This document shows positions 34,248 through 45,486 of a stretch of DNA of 64,000 bases, piece after piece. The translations under genes and the position numbers were made by a program. Under the pieces are notes generated by a model. That model was not told the DNA's origin. It searched no databases and worked only from the letters and a program-made list of their open reading frames with translations. The stretch lies in the NCBI RefSeq assembly GCF_001411555.2, contig NC_049902.1, forward strand, positions 10,917,888 through 10,981,887, given 5' to 3'. The DNA comes from Juglans regia. Taxonomy: Eukaryota > Streptophyta > Magnoliopsida > Fagales > Juglandaceae. Numbering within the stretch: the first letter of the stretch is position 1; every line of letters begins with the position of its first letter.

Positions 34248-36457
34248 TGTGGCGCCCCCGACCCCCATGTAAGGAAACACAGGAATCGAGACGCTAGGAT
34301 GATGACAACACGGTCACACATCCCAACGAAGTGCCAGTGTGTGTACATGCAACGGTGTACAAATAAACTAACGCAACGGATAGTCAACTAAGTACCAGAG
34401 TTTAAAATACAACTAAACATCAGTAGAGGTTTAAAAGCAGTTATACAGTCATCCCAAAATAAAGTTTAACACATGTCCCAAAATACAATGAGCAAAATAA
34501 AATAATAAAGCCAGTGATCCCATATCACTCCTCGGGCGGAGCTGTCTCCTCAGGCTCGCCCTCCTCCTCCTCATCTGCATCATAATCTGCATTACCACAG
34601 AATGGTACCGCAGGTAAGTATAACCCAAATAATCCTAAGGAAATAAATGCACTTAATGCAACCAACATGCATGCATATGATGAAATGTGCATTTTTCCTC
34701 AAAACATCATTTTCCCCGAAAATGATAATTTTTCAACACACGCCAAAATCCCATTTGGCCCAAAAATAATCCTTAAAACATTTTTCCAGAAAATGATTTA
34801 CACAAAATCCAACACACACTATTTTCCCAGAAAATAGCCATTTAATCCATTATTACCCTATGCACCATGGTCTCCCCTAGGGACCATCCGCACGTCCTGG
34901 CTTCGTAGCGATGCCCAGTTCCGCGCCCAGCGCGTACATGGCCAGATATCCTCTAGTCCCTGCCAGCAGAAGGACCACGGAGTCGGCACGAATCTCTCGT
35001 CCGATCCCATTGTCGCCCGGCGACAATCCAGGGGACGTTACTCAGTTTATTATGCTCCCGAGTAACCAGAGGAGCTCCACCGAGATAATGCCCCATCTCG
35101 GCTTGGGGTCGTGATACACACGCATTCAAAAATATTCTTACATAAAATCATAACTTTCCAAATCACACATGAGCATGAATGCAATACACGAAAACCCAGT
35201 TTTCTTTACAATCATGATCATGCATGAAATAGTGAAATGCACATGTACCAACACCAATCCAACGTCCATCAATATCCAGTCCCATCAAATCCAATCAAAC
35301 AACTCATCAACAACCAATAACCAATTCAACTAAACCAACCAAACAACTCCAATCACAAATCTATCTGACCCCCGTACTCCTCGAACTCAGTCCGGCAAAA
35401 CCAATCAACAGTTCAAGTACAGTGAAATGCGTTAGTACAAAAATACATTAAATTCACAAGAATTCTTTGGAGAAATATTTACAGTGCAATATAGCAATTT
35501 CCGAAGGATCACGATGTTGAAAAAGGCGACGTCTGAGCAACACCACAGTGTAAAATACACTGTGGCCGTGGGTCACAATTACCAACTTTTCAACGGAGAC
35601 AAACAAAGACCCAAAAATGATAGGGTAGGGCCTAGGGAGGTCGGTGAAGCCAATGGTGGTGGTGGTTTGCCGTGGGTGGCGGCGCAAGGGGTGTTTTTAG
35701 GCCAAAAATGTCGAAATCGGAGATGGGCTTGGTTGTGCTTCACCGGTGACGGATCGGAGCCGGGGTTGGGTCCATTGGGTTGCCAAGAGGTCGGGAATGA
35801 TGTGGTAGGAAGATGGTGGCCGGAGGTGGTGCGACGGCGGCGCTGGAGTGAAAGTGACGCCGCGGCTTGAAGGGCTGCTTGGAGGAGAACGGTGGTGCGG
35901 ATGGAAGTGAGGTTGGTGGGGTGAGGTCGCCGGCGGCAGGGGAACCGAATGGGGTGGGCGGTGTCGACCACGGCGGCTCGACGGCGGCGGGCTGGGGAAG
36001 TGGACGGATGCACGGGGAGAGAGAGAGGGAGGGGCTCGCGCGGGGAAGAAGGAAACCGAAGGAGAAATAAGGGGAAAAAGAAAAGAAAGGGAAAAGAAAA
36101 GGACGAAAAGAAAAATAGAGGGAAAAGAAATGAGGTCCAATCCTCATAACTTGGGTCACAAAATTGATCCAATGGAAACGATTTTAAAACCACAAGTTAA
36201 ATAAAATAATTTAAACGTAATGGTAAAGTCAAATTGAAATAATTAAATCCCACAGTAATTAATTTAAATATTAAAAGCAATTTAAATGCATAACAATAAT
36301 TAAATATTAAGAAAGCACAATAAAATAATTTTCACCAAATTAAAATCATAGAAATAAACTTACTATAAATCTAACCAATTTTAAAATAAGAGGATAAATT
36401 TTTCAATAAATAAAAATAATCCTTCAGTAAAAATACACTAAAATACGGGGTGTTACA
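34248..36457 (-). mobile_element. Element 2 5' LTR (2210 bp)
   Basis: It starts TGTGGCGCCCCCGACCCCCA on the plus strand and ends ACGGGGTGTTACA, then the AGCGA target copy. It aligns with the 3' LTR along its whole length, with scattered substitutions and small indels, for example an extra CTCGACGGCGG near 35977 and a one-base difference near 35712 that changes the frame of the GC-rich leader. Confidence 0.94.
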
Positions 36458-36474
36458 AGCGAGGTTAGTGACTG

Positions 36475-36625
36475 CGCGTAGCCCAGCACATGGCCCAGCA
36501 TGCGCACGCCCAACGCGCAGCCCAGCATGCTCACGCCTAGTGCGCAGCCCATGCGCCCGCTTAGGGCGCAGCCCATGCGTACACCCTTGCCTAGGCCACA
36601 CCGCACAATATGCGCATGCCCAATG
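36475..36625 (+). repeat. GC-rich tandem repeats (about 26-bp units) in the element 3 5' LTR
   Basis: Four to five imperfect units with the core GCGCAGCCCA(T)GC, separated by CGCCCAACGC or CGCCTAGTGC variants. The 3' LTR has a single equivalent at about 43393, so the array expanded here or was lost there. Confidence 0.7.
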
Positions 36626-36961
36626 CGCGCACACACAGTCCAGGCCACGTCAATGCCCAAGCCCCTGCCTGGGCCATGCAATGCCATCAGCAGTAGCAGC
36701 CGCACAATCCAGACCATGCCAACGCCTAGGCCCCTGCCTGGGCCTTGTCAAGACGCAGTGGCAGCAACAGGCCAACGCCTAGTGCCCATGCTTGGGTCGT
36801 GCCATGACCAGCTCCCACTCTAGCCAGGCCAACTAGACCACGACCCATGCTATGGGCCAACCTAGGCCACCATGGGCCAATGCATGCCAAGGGCCAACGT
36901 GTGGCCCACCCAAGGCCTTGTTTGCATGAAGCCATTTTAGGGTTTCCATTTATGTCTTTAC

Positions 36962-36969
36962 TATAAATA
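36962..36969 (+). promoter_or_regulatory. TATA box of the element 3 5' LTR
   Basis: TATAAATA in the context TCTTTACTATAAATAAGGCA, conserved in the 3' LTR at 43657. It is the best candidate for the pol II core promoter. The transcript would start about 30 bp downstream. Confidence 0.6.
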
Positions 36970-37348
36970 AGGCACTTAGCCATTTCATTTGTACCTTTTG
37001 AAAAATTTCTTTTGTGAACACTTGTTATTGTTCTTGAGGCCTATTTCGGTGCCATTGCACTTGGGCTCTTTTGGGTGCAATTTGTGAATCCCAACAAGAG
37101 GTTACCACCTTGCAATTCGTGAATAGGAGTGATTCCATTTAAACAATTTTTGAGTATTTACCATTCCATTTCTTGTCTTCCAATGTGATTCATTATTTTG
37201 GTTTACATGTTCATATATTTTCTTGAGTTTTCTCAATAAAAAAACACAAGTTAATCCTCCTCCATGCCAAGGCCAATTCTCCATAATTCCACTTTCCATA
37301 ATTAGCCTTCATCCATTCCCACAAACCCTAGCCGAAACCATCAAGAGT

Positions 37349-37375
37349 CCTAAAAGGTAATTCCTACCTTTTAGG
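37349..37375 (+). repeat. Perfect hairpin in the element 3 5' LTR
   Basis: CCTAAAAGGTA, five-base loop ATTCC, TACCTTTTAGG: an 11-bp perfect stem. The same 27 bases occur in the 3' LTR at 44044-44070. Confidence 0.85.
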
Positions 37376-37382
37376 AATCATT

Positions 37383-37432
37383 GACTTATCTCCAAATCCA
37401 ATCCCTTGACTTATCTCCAAATCCAATCCCTT
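37383..37432 (+). repeat. 25-bp tandem duplication in the element 3 5' LTR
   Basis: GACTTATCTCCAAATCCAAT plus CCCTT occurs twice at a 25-bp period. The 3' LTR has one copy (about 44087), so the duplication arose after insertion or by copying slippage. Confidence 0.85.
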
Positions 37433-37965
37433 GACTTAAGGAAGTCCATTCCATATTTCATTCCTTAAACCTCTCAATCCCTAAAATCTCTCAAGTCAAC
37501 CAAGCCTTCTTCAAATTGCCAAAACCAAAACACTGAACTTCCTAATTTAGATCCTACATTTTAGTGATCCTGATATCCATCTTCCAATTACTCCAAACTC
37601 TATCCAAACCCCAAATCATGCCAACCCTAATTTCCACTACCCTAAACACGTGATTGCCCTAGCCATCGAAACCCTAATCTCACTTCACCCATCCAACCCT
37701 AGCCCACTCCAATCGGGGCCACCCTCAAGGACAAGCTCAAGCTGTGCCACATTGCACCATATTCATCAAAACACTTAGATAAATCCTACTACATCATCAT
37801 CATCATCACTTCCATCACTCAAACACTAAACCTTCATCAACCTAGGGACCCTTCATTGCCATGCAAGTCAAGGCCAAGCAAGTTGGCAAGGCACACTCGG
37901 TCATCACAAGGACAAGGTGAGCTCGTGGACCTTAGTGTTTAGGGACTAAACCGAGGTTCCTAACA

Positions 37966-38406
37966 TTAATTGATGCTTTCATTGAGAGAGCCGTATTGCT
38001 TGGTGTTCTAGAGAAGTGCTCACTTCTCTTCGAGGTAAACAACGTGTTAACTTGATCTCTTGATTGGATTGGGGAATCCCTCTTGGATTCAATTTATTTT
38101 TTGTATTGTGTTGTGAACTGAAGTTTGAGGGTTAAGGTAGAGGACGAACTAATGTGACTTGAAGGGAACGACTAGCCTTGGAGGTGGGGGATCTATGGTT
38201 GGACAAACTTTTACAAGAGGGGTCGACCAGCCTTAAAGGTGGGGGACCCAAGGTTGGAGTTGTGAAGCCGTGAACAAGCTTCCAAGCAAGCCAAGTTGCT
38301 GTCCAAAGTTGCCGTGTGAATAAGCCTCAGTTTGCAAGGTAAGTGTGCTGAAATTTTAGTTTGCAAGCACCGTTGAAGATTATGTTGTTGCAAGAGTTGA
38401 AGAATC
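37966..38406 (+). other. Element 3 leader with primer-site region
   Basis: Directly after the LTR edge the sequence reads TTAATTGATGCTTTCATTGA, where the tRNA primer site must lie. I could not assign the tRNA. The rest is an untranslated leader with two GGTGGGGGA..CxAxGGTTGGA repeats (about 38180 and 38237). Confidence 0.55.
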
Positions 38407-39612
38407 ATGCACCGAGAAGTGCTAGAAGCCGAAGGGCAAGGTGGTTCCAACCAGGAATGCCTTAAGGTCTTGGAAGGGCATGCCACAAGGTTTACCAACA
38501 TCCTTGACGAGGTCACCACTACAATGGCCGAGTTAAGGATGGCCTTGAATGCCACTTGCTGAGGGAGTGAAGAAAAGCACCGTTCCATGGAAGCCATGAG
38601 AAGAGAAACTAATGTGAGTGTTGAGAGGCTCGAAAGAAGATTTGTTGAGGGGAATGACCATGGGCCACATCCCAATGGGTAAAGGCATGAGACCTTTGTT
38701 GATGGTGCCAAGACTAGTGTCACGGGTTCTATGCGTGAGCCACCATCTCAAGTGGTTGTAGAGAGATGGATCCATGATGAAGGGAACCGCATTAGGAGTC
38801 CGAGTTTGGGATTTCAAGATGTGAGGTTTGAGTCACCTCGACATGAAGAAGAAGATGTTGAGTATGAGCATGAGCATGAGCATGAGCATGAGCAAGAGAG
38901 GCCGAATGGCCATGGTGACCATTTTGAGAGAAGACATAATCACCATGAGAGAGATAGAGGCCATCGGGGTCGAAGACATGAAGATGATCACTATGAGGAA
39001 AGAAGGGGAAACCAGGCTTATGATCGGGGACCTAAGAGGTCGAAGGTGGATTTTTCCAAGTTCAATGGGGGAGATCCATATGAGTGGTTGGATAAAGTGG
39101 GCCACTACTTCCGTGTGTATGAGGTGCCAACCTTTGAGAAGGAATTCATGATGCAATTTGGCCCATCCCCAATCATCAACCATCATGGCCAACTTGATAA
39201 GTTGAAGCAAGAGGGGAAAGTGCACAATTACATAGATGACTTTCAGCCATTCTAAACATTGGTGAGGGGTTGGTTGGAATAGGCCCTTGTGGGCATGTTT
39301 GTTGATGGTTTGAAGTCTTGGTTAGCCAAGGATGAAGCAATCTACCAAGTTTCAAGAAGTCATGAGGATGACGGAGATCCTAGAAAAGAGCACTCATGTG
39401 GAGAGATGCCAATCCAAGGACATGGGGAGCAAGTTCTCTAAACCATTGTAAACCAAAGCTCATTGGAAATGTAAGGAGGAAATGAGGAGTGCTTCAAAGT
39501 CCAAACCTTATGAAGTAAAAAAATTATCTAGAGAGGAAGTGCAAGAGAGAATCAAGAAGGGCCTATGCTTCAAATGTGGAGAAAAATGGAGCAAAGAACA
39601 CAAGTGTAGATT
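38407..39612 (+). pseudogene. Element 3 gag remnant
   Basis: The candidate start is MHREVLEAEGQGG at 38407, followed by a helical N-terminal part that stops after about 55 codons. A second frame (38731-39255) carries a His/Glu/Arg-rich stretch with a (GAGCAT)n-coded EHEHEHEHE run, then VDFSKFNGGDPYEWLDKVGHYF, a gag-core signature. The middle of the capsid core appears deleted (around 39150-39180). The zinc knuckle CFKCGEKWSKEHKC lies at about 39569-39610. Multiple stops and frame changes make it a pseudogene. Confidence 0.85.
38866..38894 (+). repeat. (GAGCAT)n hexanucleotide repeat inside gag
   Basis: Four complete units plus GAGCA, coding Glu-His pairs in the gag frame. Confidence 0.9.
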
Positions 39613-42600
39613 CGGGTAAGATTATGTCTTGATTGGTGAGGGAGTAAGTGAAGATGAAGATGATGGCCATGTTGAATCATCCAGTGAGGAGTCCGAGCAT
39701 GAGAGGGCCGAATCTAGTGATCCACTAGAGGAGGGCAAATTGTCTTTGAATGCTATGTCTGGGATCCAAAGGCCCACTTCCATGAGGGTGATGGCATGGG
39801 TTGGGAAGTTTGAAGTAATCTTGTTGGTAGATAGTGACTCTACCCATAATTTCATCAACTCCAACATTGTCACCAAGGTTGGGTTGAAGCTGAGTGCCAT
39901 AGAGCCATTTGAGGTGAAAGTAGCAAACAGGGACAAGCTAAGATGTGAGGGACTTGTGAAAGAAGTAAGAATGAACATACAAGGTGTGAGGATTGTGGCC
40001 GATCTTCATGTTTATTCACTTGTTGGTCTTGATGTGGTCTTGGGCAATGCATGGCTCAAGGGCTTTGGTAGAGTGATACATGACTACCACAACATGACCA
40101 TGAAATTCAAGCTTGGGTCTAAGAAGAGATTGTGGACCGCTTTAACATCAAAAGTGGTCAAGTCTTTTGAGGCCATAATGTTTGAGAAGTTGTGCAAGGG
40201 TGGAGCTCATTGCTTTGCCATTATGGTTGTTGATGAAGACTTAGTGTGCAAGATGGAGAAGAATGAATAAAAGGGCAACAAGGATGAATTGATGGGGCTG
40301 CCCAAAGAGGTTAGAGACATCTTGGAGGACCATAGAGGGGTTCTAGAGGTGCGCACTACATTTTCGCCTTCTAGGCTCTTTGACCATCGCATTGTGTCAG
40401 TGGATGAAAAGAAACCAGTGAATGTTCCTCCCTACCATTATGCTCATTTCCAAAAGGGAGATATTGAAAGGCAAGTAGATGAGATGTTGAAGAATGGTTT
40501 GATAAAACCAAGCACTAACCCATGCTCTTCACCGGTGTTGCTAGTGAGGAAGAAGGATAGGTCATGAAGGTTTTGCATGGATTATAGGGCTTTGAATGAG
40601 GCCACGGTCAAAGATAGATTCCTATCCCCACGGTTGATGAAATGCTTGATGAGCTACATGGGGCAAGAGTCTTTTCCAAGCTTGATCTAAGGGCATCATC
40701 AAATTAGAATGAGAAATGAAGATGTTCACAAAACCGCATTTAGTACTCATTCCGGGCACTTTGAGTACCTAGTGATGCCGTTTGGGTTGTGCAATGCCCC
40801 TTCCACTTTCCAAGCCTCCATGAACACTATTCTCAAGCCACTTTTGAGGAGGTTTGTCTTGATTTTCTTTGATGACATCTTGGTTTATTTCAAGACCATT
40901 GAAGAACACAAGAAGCATTCGAGGGTTGTGATGAAGATCTTGGAGGAACATCATTTTTTCATAAAGGCTTCCAAATGTGCCTTTATGGAAAAAGAGCTTG
41001 AGTATCTTGGTCACTTTATCTCGGGAGAGGGGGTAAAGGTGGATCAAAGGAAGATTGAGGCCATGGTGGATTGGCCATTGCCCAAGGATGTTTCGGCCTT
41101 TAGAGGATTTTGGGGGCTAGTCGGCTACTATAGGCAGTTTGCGAAGAATTATGGGCTTATTGCTAAGCCACTCACCTCTTTGTTGAAGAAAGATAACTTT
41201 GAGTGGACACAAGAGGCAAGGGAAGCTTTTGAAGAATTGAAGAGGGCCATGACCGTGACAACCATGCTAGCATTGCCAAACTTTGAGAAACCGTTTGAAG
41301 TGTATACGGATGCAAGTGGAGAGGGAATAAGGGCTGTTTTAGTGTAAGAGAAGAGACCTTTGGCTTTTATTTCCAAGGCACTTGGGCCAATGAAGAAGAT
41401 ATGGAGCCCTTATGCAATGGAGATGTTGGTGGTGGTGCATTCTATGAAGATATGGTGGCCTTATCTATTGGGCCGCAAGTTCACCATTGTGACCGATCAA
41501 CAAGCCTTGAGGCACCTTCTCCAACAAAAGATAGTCACCCTCGAACAACAAAAGTTTTTTGTCAAGCTACTTGAGTTTGAGTATGACATTGTGTACCAAT
41601 CGGGTAAGGAGAACAAAGTAGACGATGATTGAGTAGGAGAGAGCGGAGTTCTCTTTTGTGGGTTGTACATGAAGAGGATGAGTCCTCTATTTTAGTTTTG
41701 AGTGGGGCCGAATGGAGGATATGGGACAAGATCCGTGAAGCTACCAAGCTTGATGCAACGGCCATTGAAATTGTTGAACTCCTAGAAGCACAAGGTGATG
41801 GGGTGGTTGGATTCAAGGTGAGGGATGACTTTATCTATTATAAAGACTATGTGTACGTGCCTAATGTTCCAAAATTGAGAAAGGAGATCCTTGACCATTT
41901 TCATAATAGCAAGGAAGAGGGACCCTCGAGTTGTTTGAGGACTTATATAAGGGTTAAACACTTCTTTTATTGGGAAAGGCTTAAGAAGGCAGTGAAGACA
42001 CTAGTGGCCGAATGTGATGTGTGCCAAAAGGCCAAGTATGATACAAGACCTCCATCCGGGCTCTTGCAACCATTGCCAATTCCAAACTTAAGTTGGGAGG
42101 ATTTGACAATGGACATTGTGGAGGGGTTACCTATTAGTGGAGGGTTTGAGGTGATATTGGTGGTGGTGGATCGCCTTAGTAGGTATGCTCATTTCATTCC
42201 TCTCAAGCATCCTTACATGGCCAAGAGTATGGCCAAGACATTTGTAGACAATGTGGTGAAGCTCCATGGGTCCAAAAAGTATTGTGACCGATAGGGATAG
42301 GGTGTTCATCAGCACCTTTTGGAAGGAACTTTTTGAGTTGCAAGGAAGTAAGTTGAAGGCAAGTTCATCTTACGATCCTCAAACCGATGGGCAAACCAAG
42401 GTGGTGAATAGAACACTTGAGCAATATTTAAGGTATTTTTGCCATGAAGAACAAAGGAGGTGGGGACACTACTTGACTTGGGCCGAGTATTGGTACAATA
42501 CTATATTCCATGCTTCCATTCAAAGAAGTCCTTTTAAGGTTGTGTATGGGAGACCACCACCTATCTTGTTGAATTATGAGAGAGGCACCCACCAAGAGTG

Positions 42601-43135
42601 ATGAAGTGGGGAGTGAGTTGATCACTAGGGATGAGATTTTGGCAAAAGTGAAGAGAGAGCTCAAGAGAGAATGAAAAAGTACTATGACCAAGGGAGGCGT
42701 GTGTTGCCTTCAAAGTGGGGCATTAGGTATACTTGAAGCTACAACCATATGGGCAAATGACCTTGAGGAAGAAGCTTAACTTGAAGCTATCCAAGAGGTA
42801 TTATGGGCCTTTCAAGTTGCTAGAGAGGTTGGGAGATGTGGCTTATAGGTTGGAACATCCTCCAACATAAAAACTCCATCCAGTTTTTCATGTGACAGTA
42901 TTAAAAAAGAGAATTGGGGACCCGAGGCTCATTGATGAAGAGTTGCCAAGGTTTGATGAAGAAGGAAGGATGCTTTTGCAACCAAAAGAGGCCCTTGATT
43001 ATAGGGTTGTCACAAGGGGAGGAAAAGAAGGAAAGTGTGGCAAGTGTTGATTCAATGGGGAGGAGTGCCAAGGGAAGAGGCTACTTAGGAGGATTATAAT
43101 GACATGGGGTTGAGATTTCCACAATTGATGTGCTT
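39613..43135 (+). pseudogene. Element 3 pol remnant: protease, RT, RNase H, integrase, chromodomain
   Basis: The protease region (39629-40270) has VDSDSTHNFINS, where the active-site DSG is now DSD. Reverse transcriptase follows in pieces: GLIKPSTNPCSSPVLLVRKKD near 40495-40560, HSGHFEYLVMPFGLCNAPSTF and the catalytic FFDDILVYF near 40865-40890. RNase H keeps YTDASGEG and VTDQQALRHLL. Integrase (41629-42600) has the zinc finger CDVCQKAKYDTRPPSG, MDIVEGLP, VTDRDRVF and DGQTKVVNRTLEQYL. Near 42960-43110 frames read LDYRVVTRG.. and WEGVPREEAT-like sequence, the chromodomain-type end. At least six stops or shifts break it. Confidence 0.9.
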
Positions 43136-43149
43136 GAAGGGAGGGGGAA
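43136..43149 (+). other. Polypurine tract of element 3
   Basis: GAAGGGAGGGGGAA directly precedes the LTR start TGTCAAAACC. Confidence 0.88.
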
Positions 43150-43656
43150 TGTCAAAACCCTAAGAAAAGTAGCCTATGGCCAAGCTGCCCATGTATTGGC
43201 CATGTCATTGACAAGCCAGGACAGCCCCCTAACACTATCATTGACACACCTAGATAGCCCTACAACTAGCCCACATGCGTGCCATGGCCCATGCCTTGAC
43301 ATGCACAAGGTGCCTAGTGAGGCTACTGGCCACGCGTAGCCCAGCATGCGCACACCCATGGACATGCCCTGCAAGGTCAGCGAGGTTAGTGACTGCGCAC
43401 AGCCCAGACCATGCTAACGCCAAGGCCCATGCCTGGGCGATGTCAAGCCGCAACAACAGCAATAGGCCAATGCCTAGGTCCTATGCCTGAGCTGTGCCAT
43501 GACTAGCCCCCACTCCAGCCAAGCCAACCAGACCATGGCCCAAGCCGTAGGCCATCCTAGGCCACCATGGGCCAATGCATGCCAAGGGCCAACGTGGGGC
43601 CCACCCAAGGCCTTGTTTGCATGAAGCCACTTTAGGGTTTCCATTTATGTCTATAC

Positions 43657-43664
43657 TATAAATA
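43657..43664 (+). promoter_or_regulatory. TATA box of the element 3 3' LTR
   Basis: TATAAATA in the context CTATACTATAAATAAGGCAC, the same position as in the 5' LTR. Confidence 0.6.
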
Positions 43665-44043
43665 AGGCACTTAGTCATTTCATTTGTACCTTTTGACAAA
43701 TTTCTTTTGTGAACACTTGTGATTGTTCTTGAGGTCTATTTAGGTGCCATTGCACTTGGGCTCTTTTGGGTGCAATTTGTGAATTCCAACGAGAGGTTAT
43801 CACCTTGTAATTCATGAATAGGTGTGATTCCATTTATACAATCTTTGAGTATTTACCATTCCATTTCTTGTCTTCCAATGTGATTCATTATTTTGGTTTG
43901 CATGTTCATATATTTTCTTGAGTTTTCCCAATAAACAAACACAAGTTAATCCTCCTCCACGCCAAGGCCAATTCTCCATAATTCCACTTTCCATAATTAG
44001 CCTTCATCCATTTCCACAAACCCTAGCCGAAACCACCAAGAGT

Positions 44044-44070
44044 CCTAAAAGGTAATTCCTACCTTTTAGG
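44044..44070 (+). repeat. Perfect hairpin in the element 3 3' LTR
   Basis: The same 27-base palindrome as in the 5' LTR, unchanged although the surrounding sequence has diverged. Confidence 0.85.
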
Positions 44071-44636
44071 GATCATTGACTCATCTCTAAATCCAATCCC
44101 TTGACTTAAGGAAGTCCATTCCATATTTCATTCCTTAAACCTCTCAATCCCTAAAATCTCTCAAGTCAACCAAGCCTTCTTCAAATTGCCAAAAATGAAA
44201 CACTAAACTTTCTAATTTAGATCCTACGTTTTAGGGATCTTGATATCCATCTTCCAATTACTCCAAACCCTATCCAAACCCCAAATCACGCCAACCCTAA
44301 TTTCCACTGCCCCAAACACGTGATTGCCCTAGCCACCGAAACCCTAATCTCACTTCACCGATCCAACCCTAGCCCACATCCAATCGGTGCCACCCTCAAG
44401 GACAAGCTCAAGCTGTGCCACATTGCACCATATTCATCAAAACACTTAGATGAACCCTACTACATCATCATCATCATCACTTCCATCACACAAACACTAA
44501 ACCTTCATCAACCTAGAGACCCTTCATTGCCGCGCAACTCAAGGCCAAGCAAGTTGGTAAGGCACACTCGGTCATCACAAGGACATGGCGAGCTTGTGGG
44601 CCTTTGTGTTTAGGGACTAGACTAAGGTCCCTAACA

Positions 44637-45486
44637 AGAAGACCCTGGTTAGGAGTATCTCAACACTCACTTGAGTTTTGGTCAAGGGAGGAGCAGCAAA
44701 ATAGTTCGGTCAATAATCGCTCAAGGTTCTATTGAGTGAGAATTAGACAGAGTGTTCGCTCAAGGTTTGGTCAAGTGAGACTTATGACTTCAGTTCGCTA
44801 GATTTTGTTTGAAACATATATCGAGCTCCTTGTTTCTTTTTAATTTTTTCAGATTTAAGAATTTTAGTTGATTTCGATCTTTAGGTTGACTCTACTTGTA
44901 TTTAATGAGTAGGGATATACTTTGGATGAACTAGTTATTGTTTTCCTCAATTTATCCAATCTCATACCTATCTTGAGAGTTTTTTGTTTATTACCTATGA
45001 TATCATAGTGTTTTCTTTATTCAGAAGATTTGTGTTATTTTGTGAAGCATACTTGTTATTCTTAGGCATGCAATGGTCTTAGAGAATTTGACGATATCTA
45101 GCAACAAGTGCTGCCAACCAATTGGTGCTGGTACTGCTGCAACTGCTCGTGAGAAGAATCATTTCATTTCGGAGAAGTTGCTTGAATTTTCTTAAAAGTT
45201 ATTAAGCTTCCCGAGAGTCTCTACTCAAAAGTTATTACTTGAATCATCAACTGAAAGGTTTAATAGATATTTTTAGTGGTTTCAACCCATGTTCCTTCTT
45301 AATGAATTTACCTCTACATTTTGCAGTACTATGATGATGCTATGATGGATCTCTTTGTTTCTTTACACGTTTGTGGTCTTCTCAGCTGTCTTTGCCTTCC
45401 TGATCTCAGTTGATGTGTAATTTAAATCAAAAGTATAGAGTTCGATTTTGGTCATTTGTGAATTTTGGAAAGTTGAATCAACCTTT
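44637..45486. other. Spacer between element 3 and the copia element; possible old LTR debris
   Basis: No supported gene. 44700-44800 has TCGCTCAAGG and GGTCAAGTGAGA phrases that resemble the CTCGAGCGAA phrases of the neighbouring copia LTRs, so part may be an older related LTR. The rest is unrecognised. Confidence 0.4.

Larger units (their letters stand above)
27131..36457 (-). mobile_element. Element 2: nearly complete Tekay-like chromovirus nested in element 3
   Basis: A 9.3-kb minus-strand element with both LTRs (34248-36457 as 5', 27131-29325 as 3'), a primer site, gag, one long pol frame and a polypurine tract. It is flanked by the perfect duplication AGCGA (27126-27130 and 36458-36462) and sits inside the 5' LTR of element 3. 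The LTRs differ by only a few percent by eye, so the insertion is recent compared with its host. The copy has stop codons in gag, between gag and pol, and near the end of integrase, so it would need trans help to move. Confidence 0.95.
36458..37965 (+). mobile_element. Element 3 5' LTR, second part
   Basis: It resumes at the duplicated AGCGA and continues GGTTAGTGACTGCGC, as in the 3' LTR at 43380. Between about 36475 and 36780 it carries extra GC-rich repeats (CAGCCCATGCGxxCGC units) that the 3' LTR lacks. It ends CTAACA at 37965. Confidence 0.92.
26920..44636 (+). mobile_element. Element 3: chromovirus (Ty3/gypsy), old, interrupted by element 2
   Basis: Both LTRs begin TGTCAAAACC and end CTAACA. 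The 5' LTR is split into 26920-27130 and 36458-37965 by element 2; the 3' LTR is 43150-44636. Outer flanks are ATAAG (26915-26919) and AGAAG (44637-44641), a target duplication with one mismatch. Without the insert the element is about 8.4 kb. The polyprotein remnant on + ends in a chromodomain-like block (about 42980-43110), which places it among chromoviruses. The zinc knuckle and tail style are closest, from memory, to the Reina group, but this is uncertain. Many stops and frameshifts make it dead. Confidence 0.9.
43150..44636 (+). mobile_element. Element 3 3' LTR (1487 bp)
   Basis: It starts TGTCAAAACCCTAAG and ends GTCCCTAACA. It is uninterrupted and shows the empty-site sequence for the element 2 insertion (GGTCAGCGAGGTTAGTGA near 43375-43392). 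It differs from the 5' LTR at many single positions and lacks the GC-rich array, consistent with an old insertion. Confidence 0.92.

Noticed and set aside
36371..36983. Several GC-rich open frames on both strands
   Set aside because: They fall in the GC-rich repeat array of the element 3 LTR, change between the two LTRs, and show no domain.
45010..45420. Possible host gene exon between element 3 and the copia element
   Set aside because: Short segments read like protein, but there is no continuous frame, splice pattern or family match I can name.
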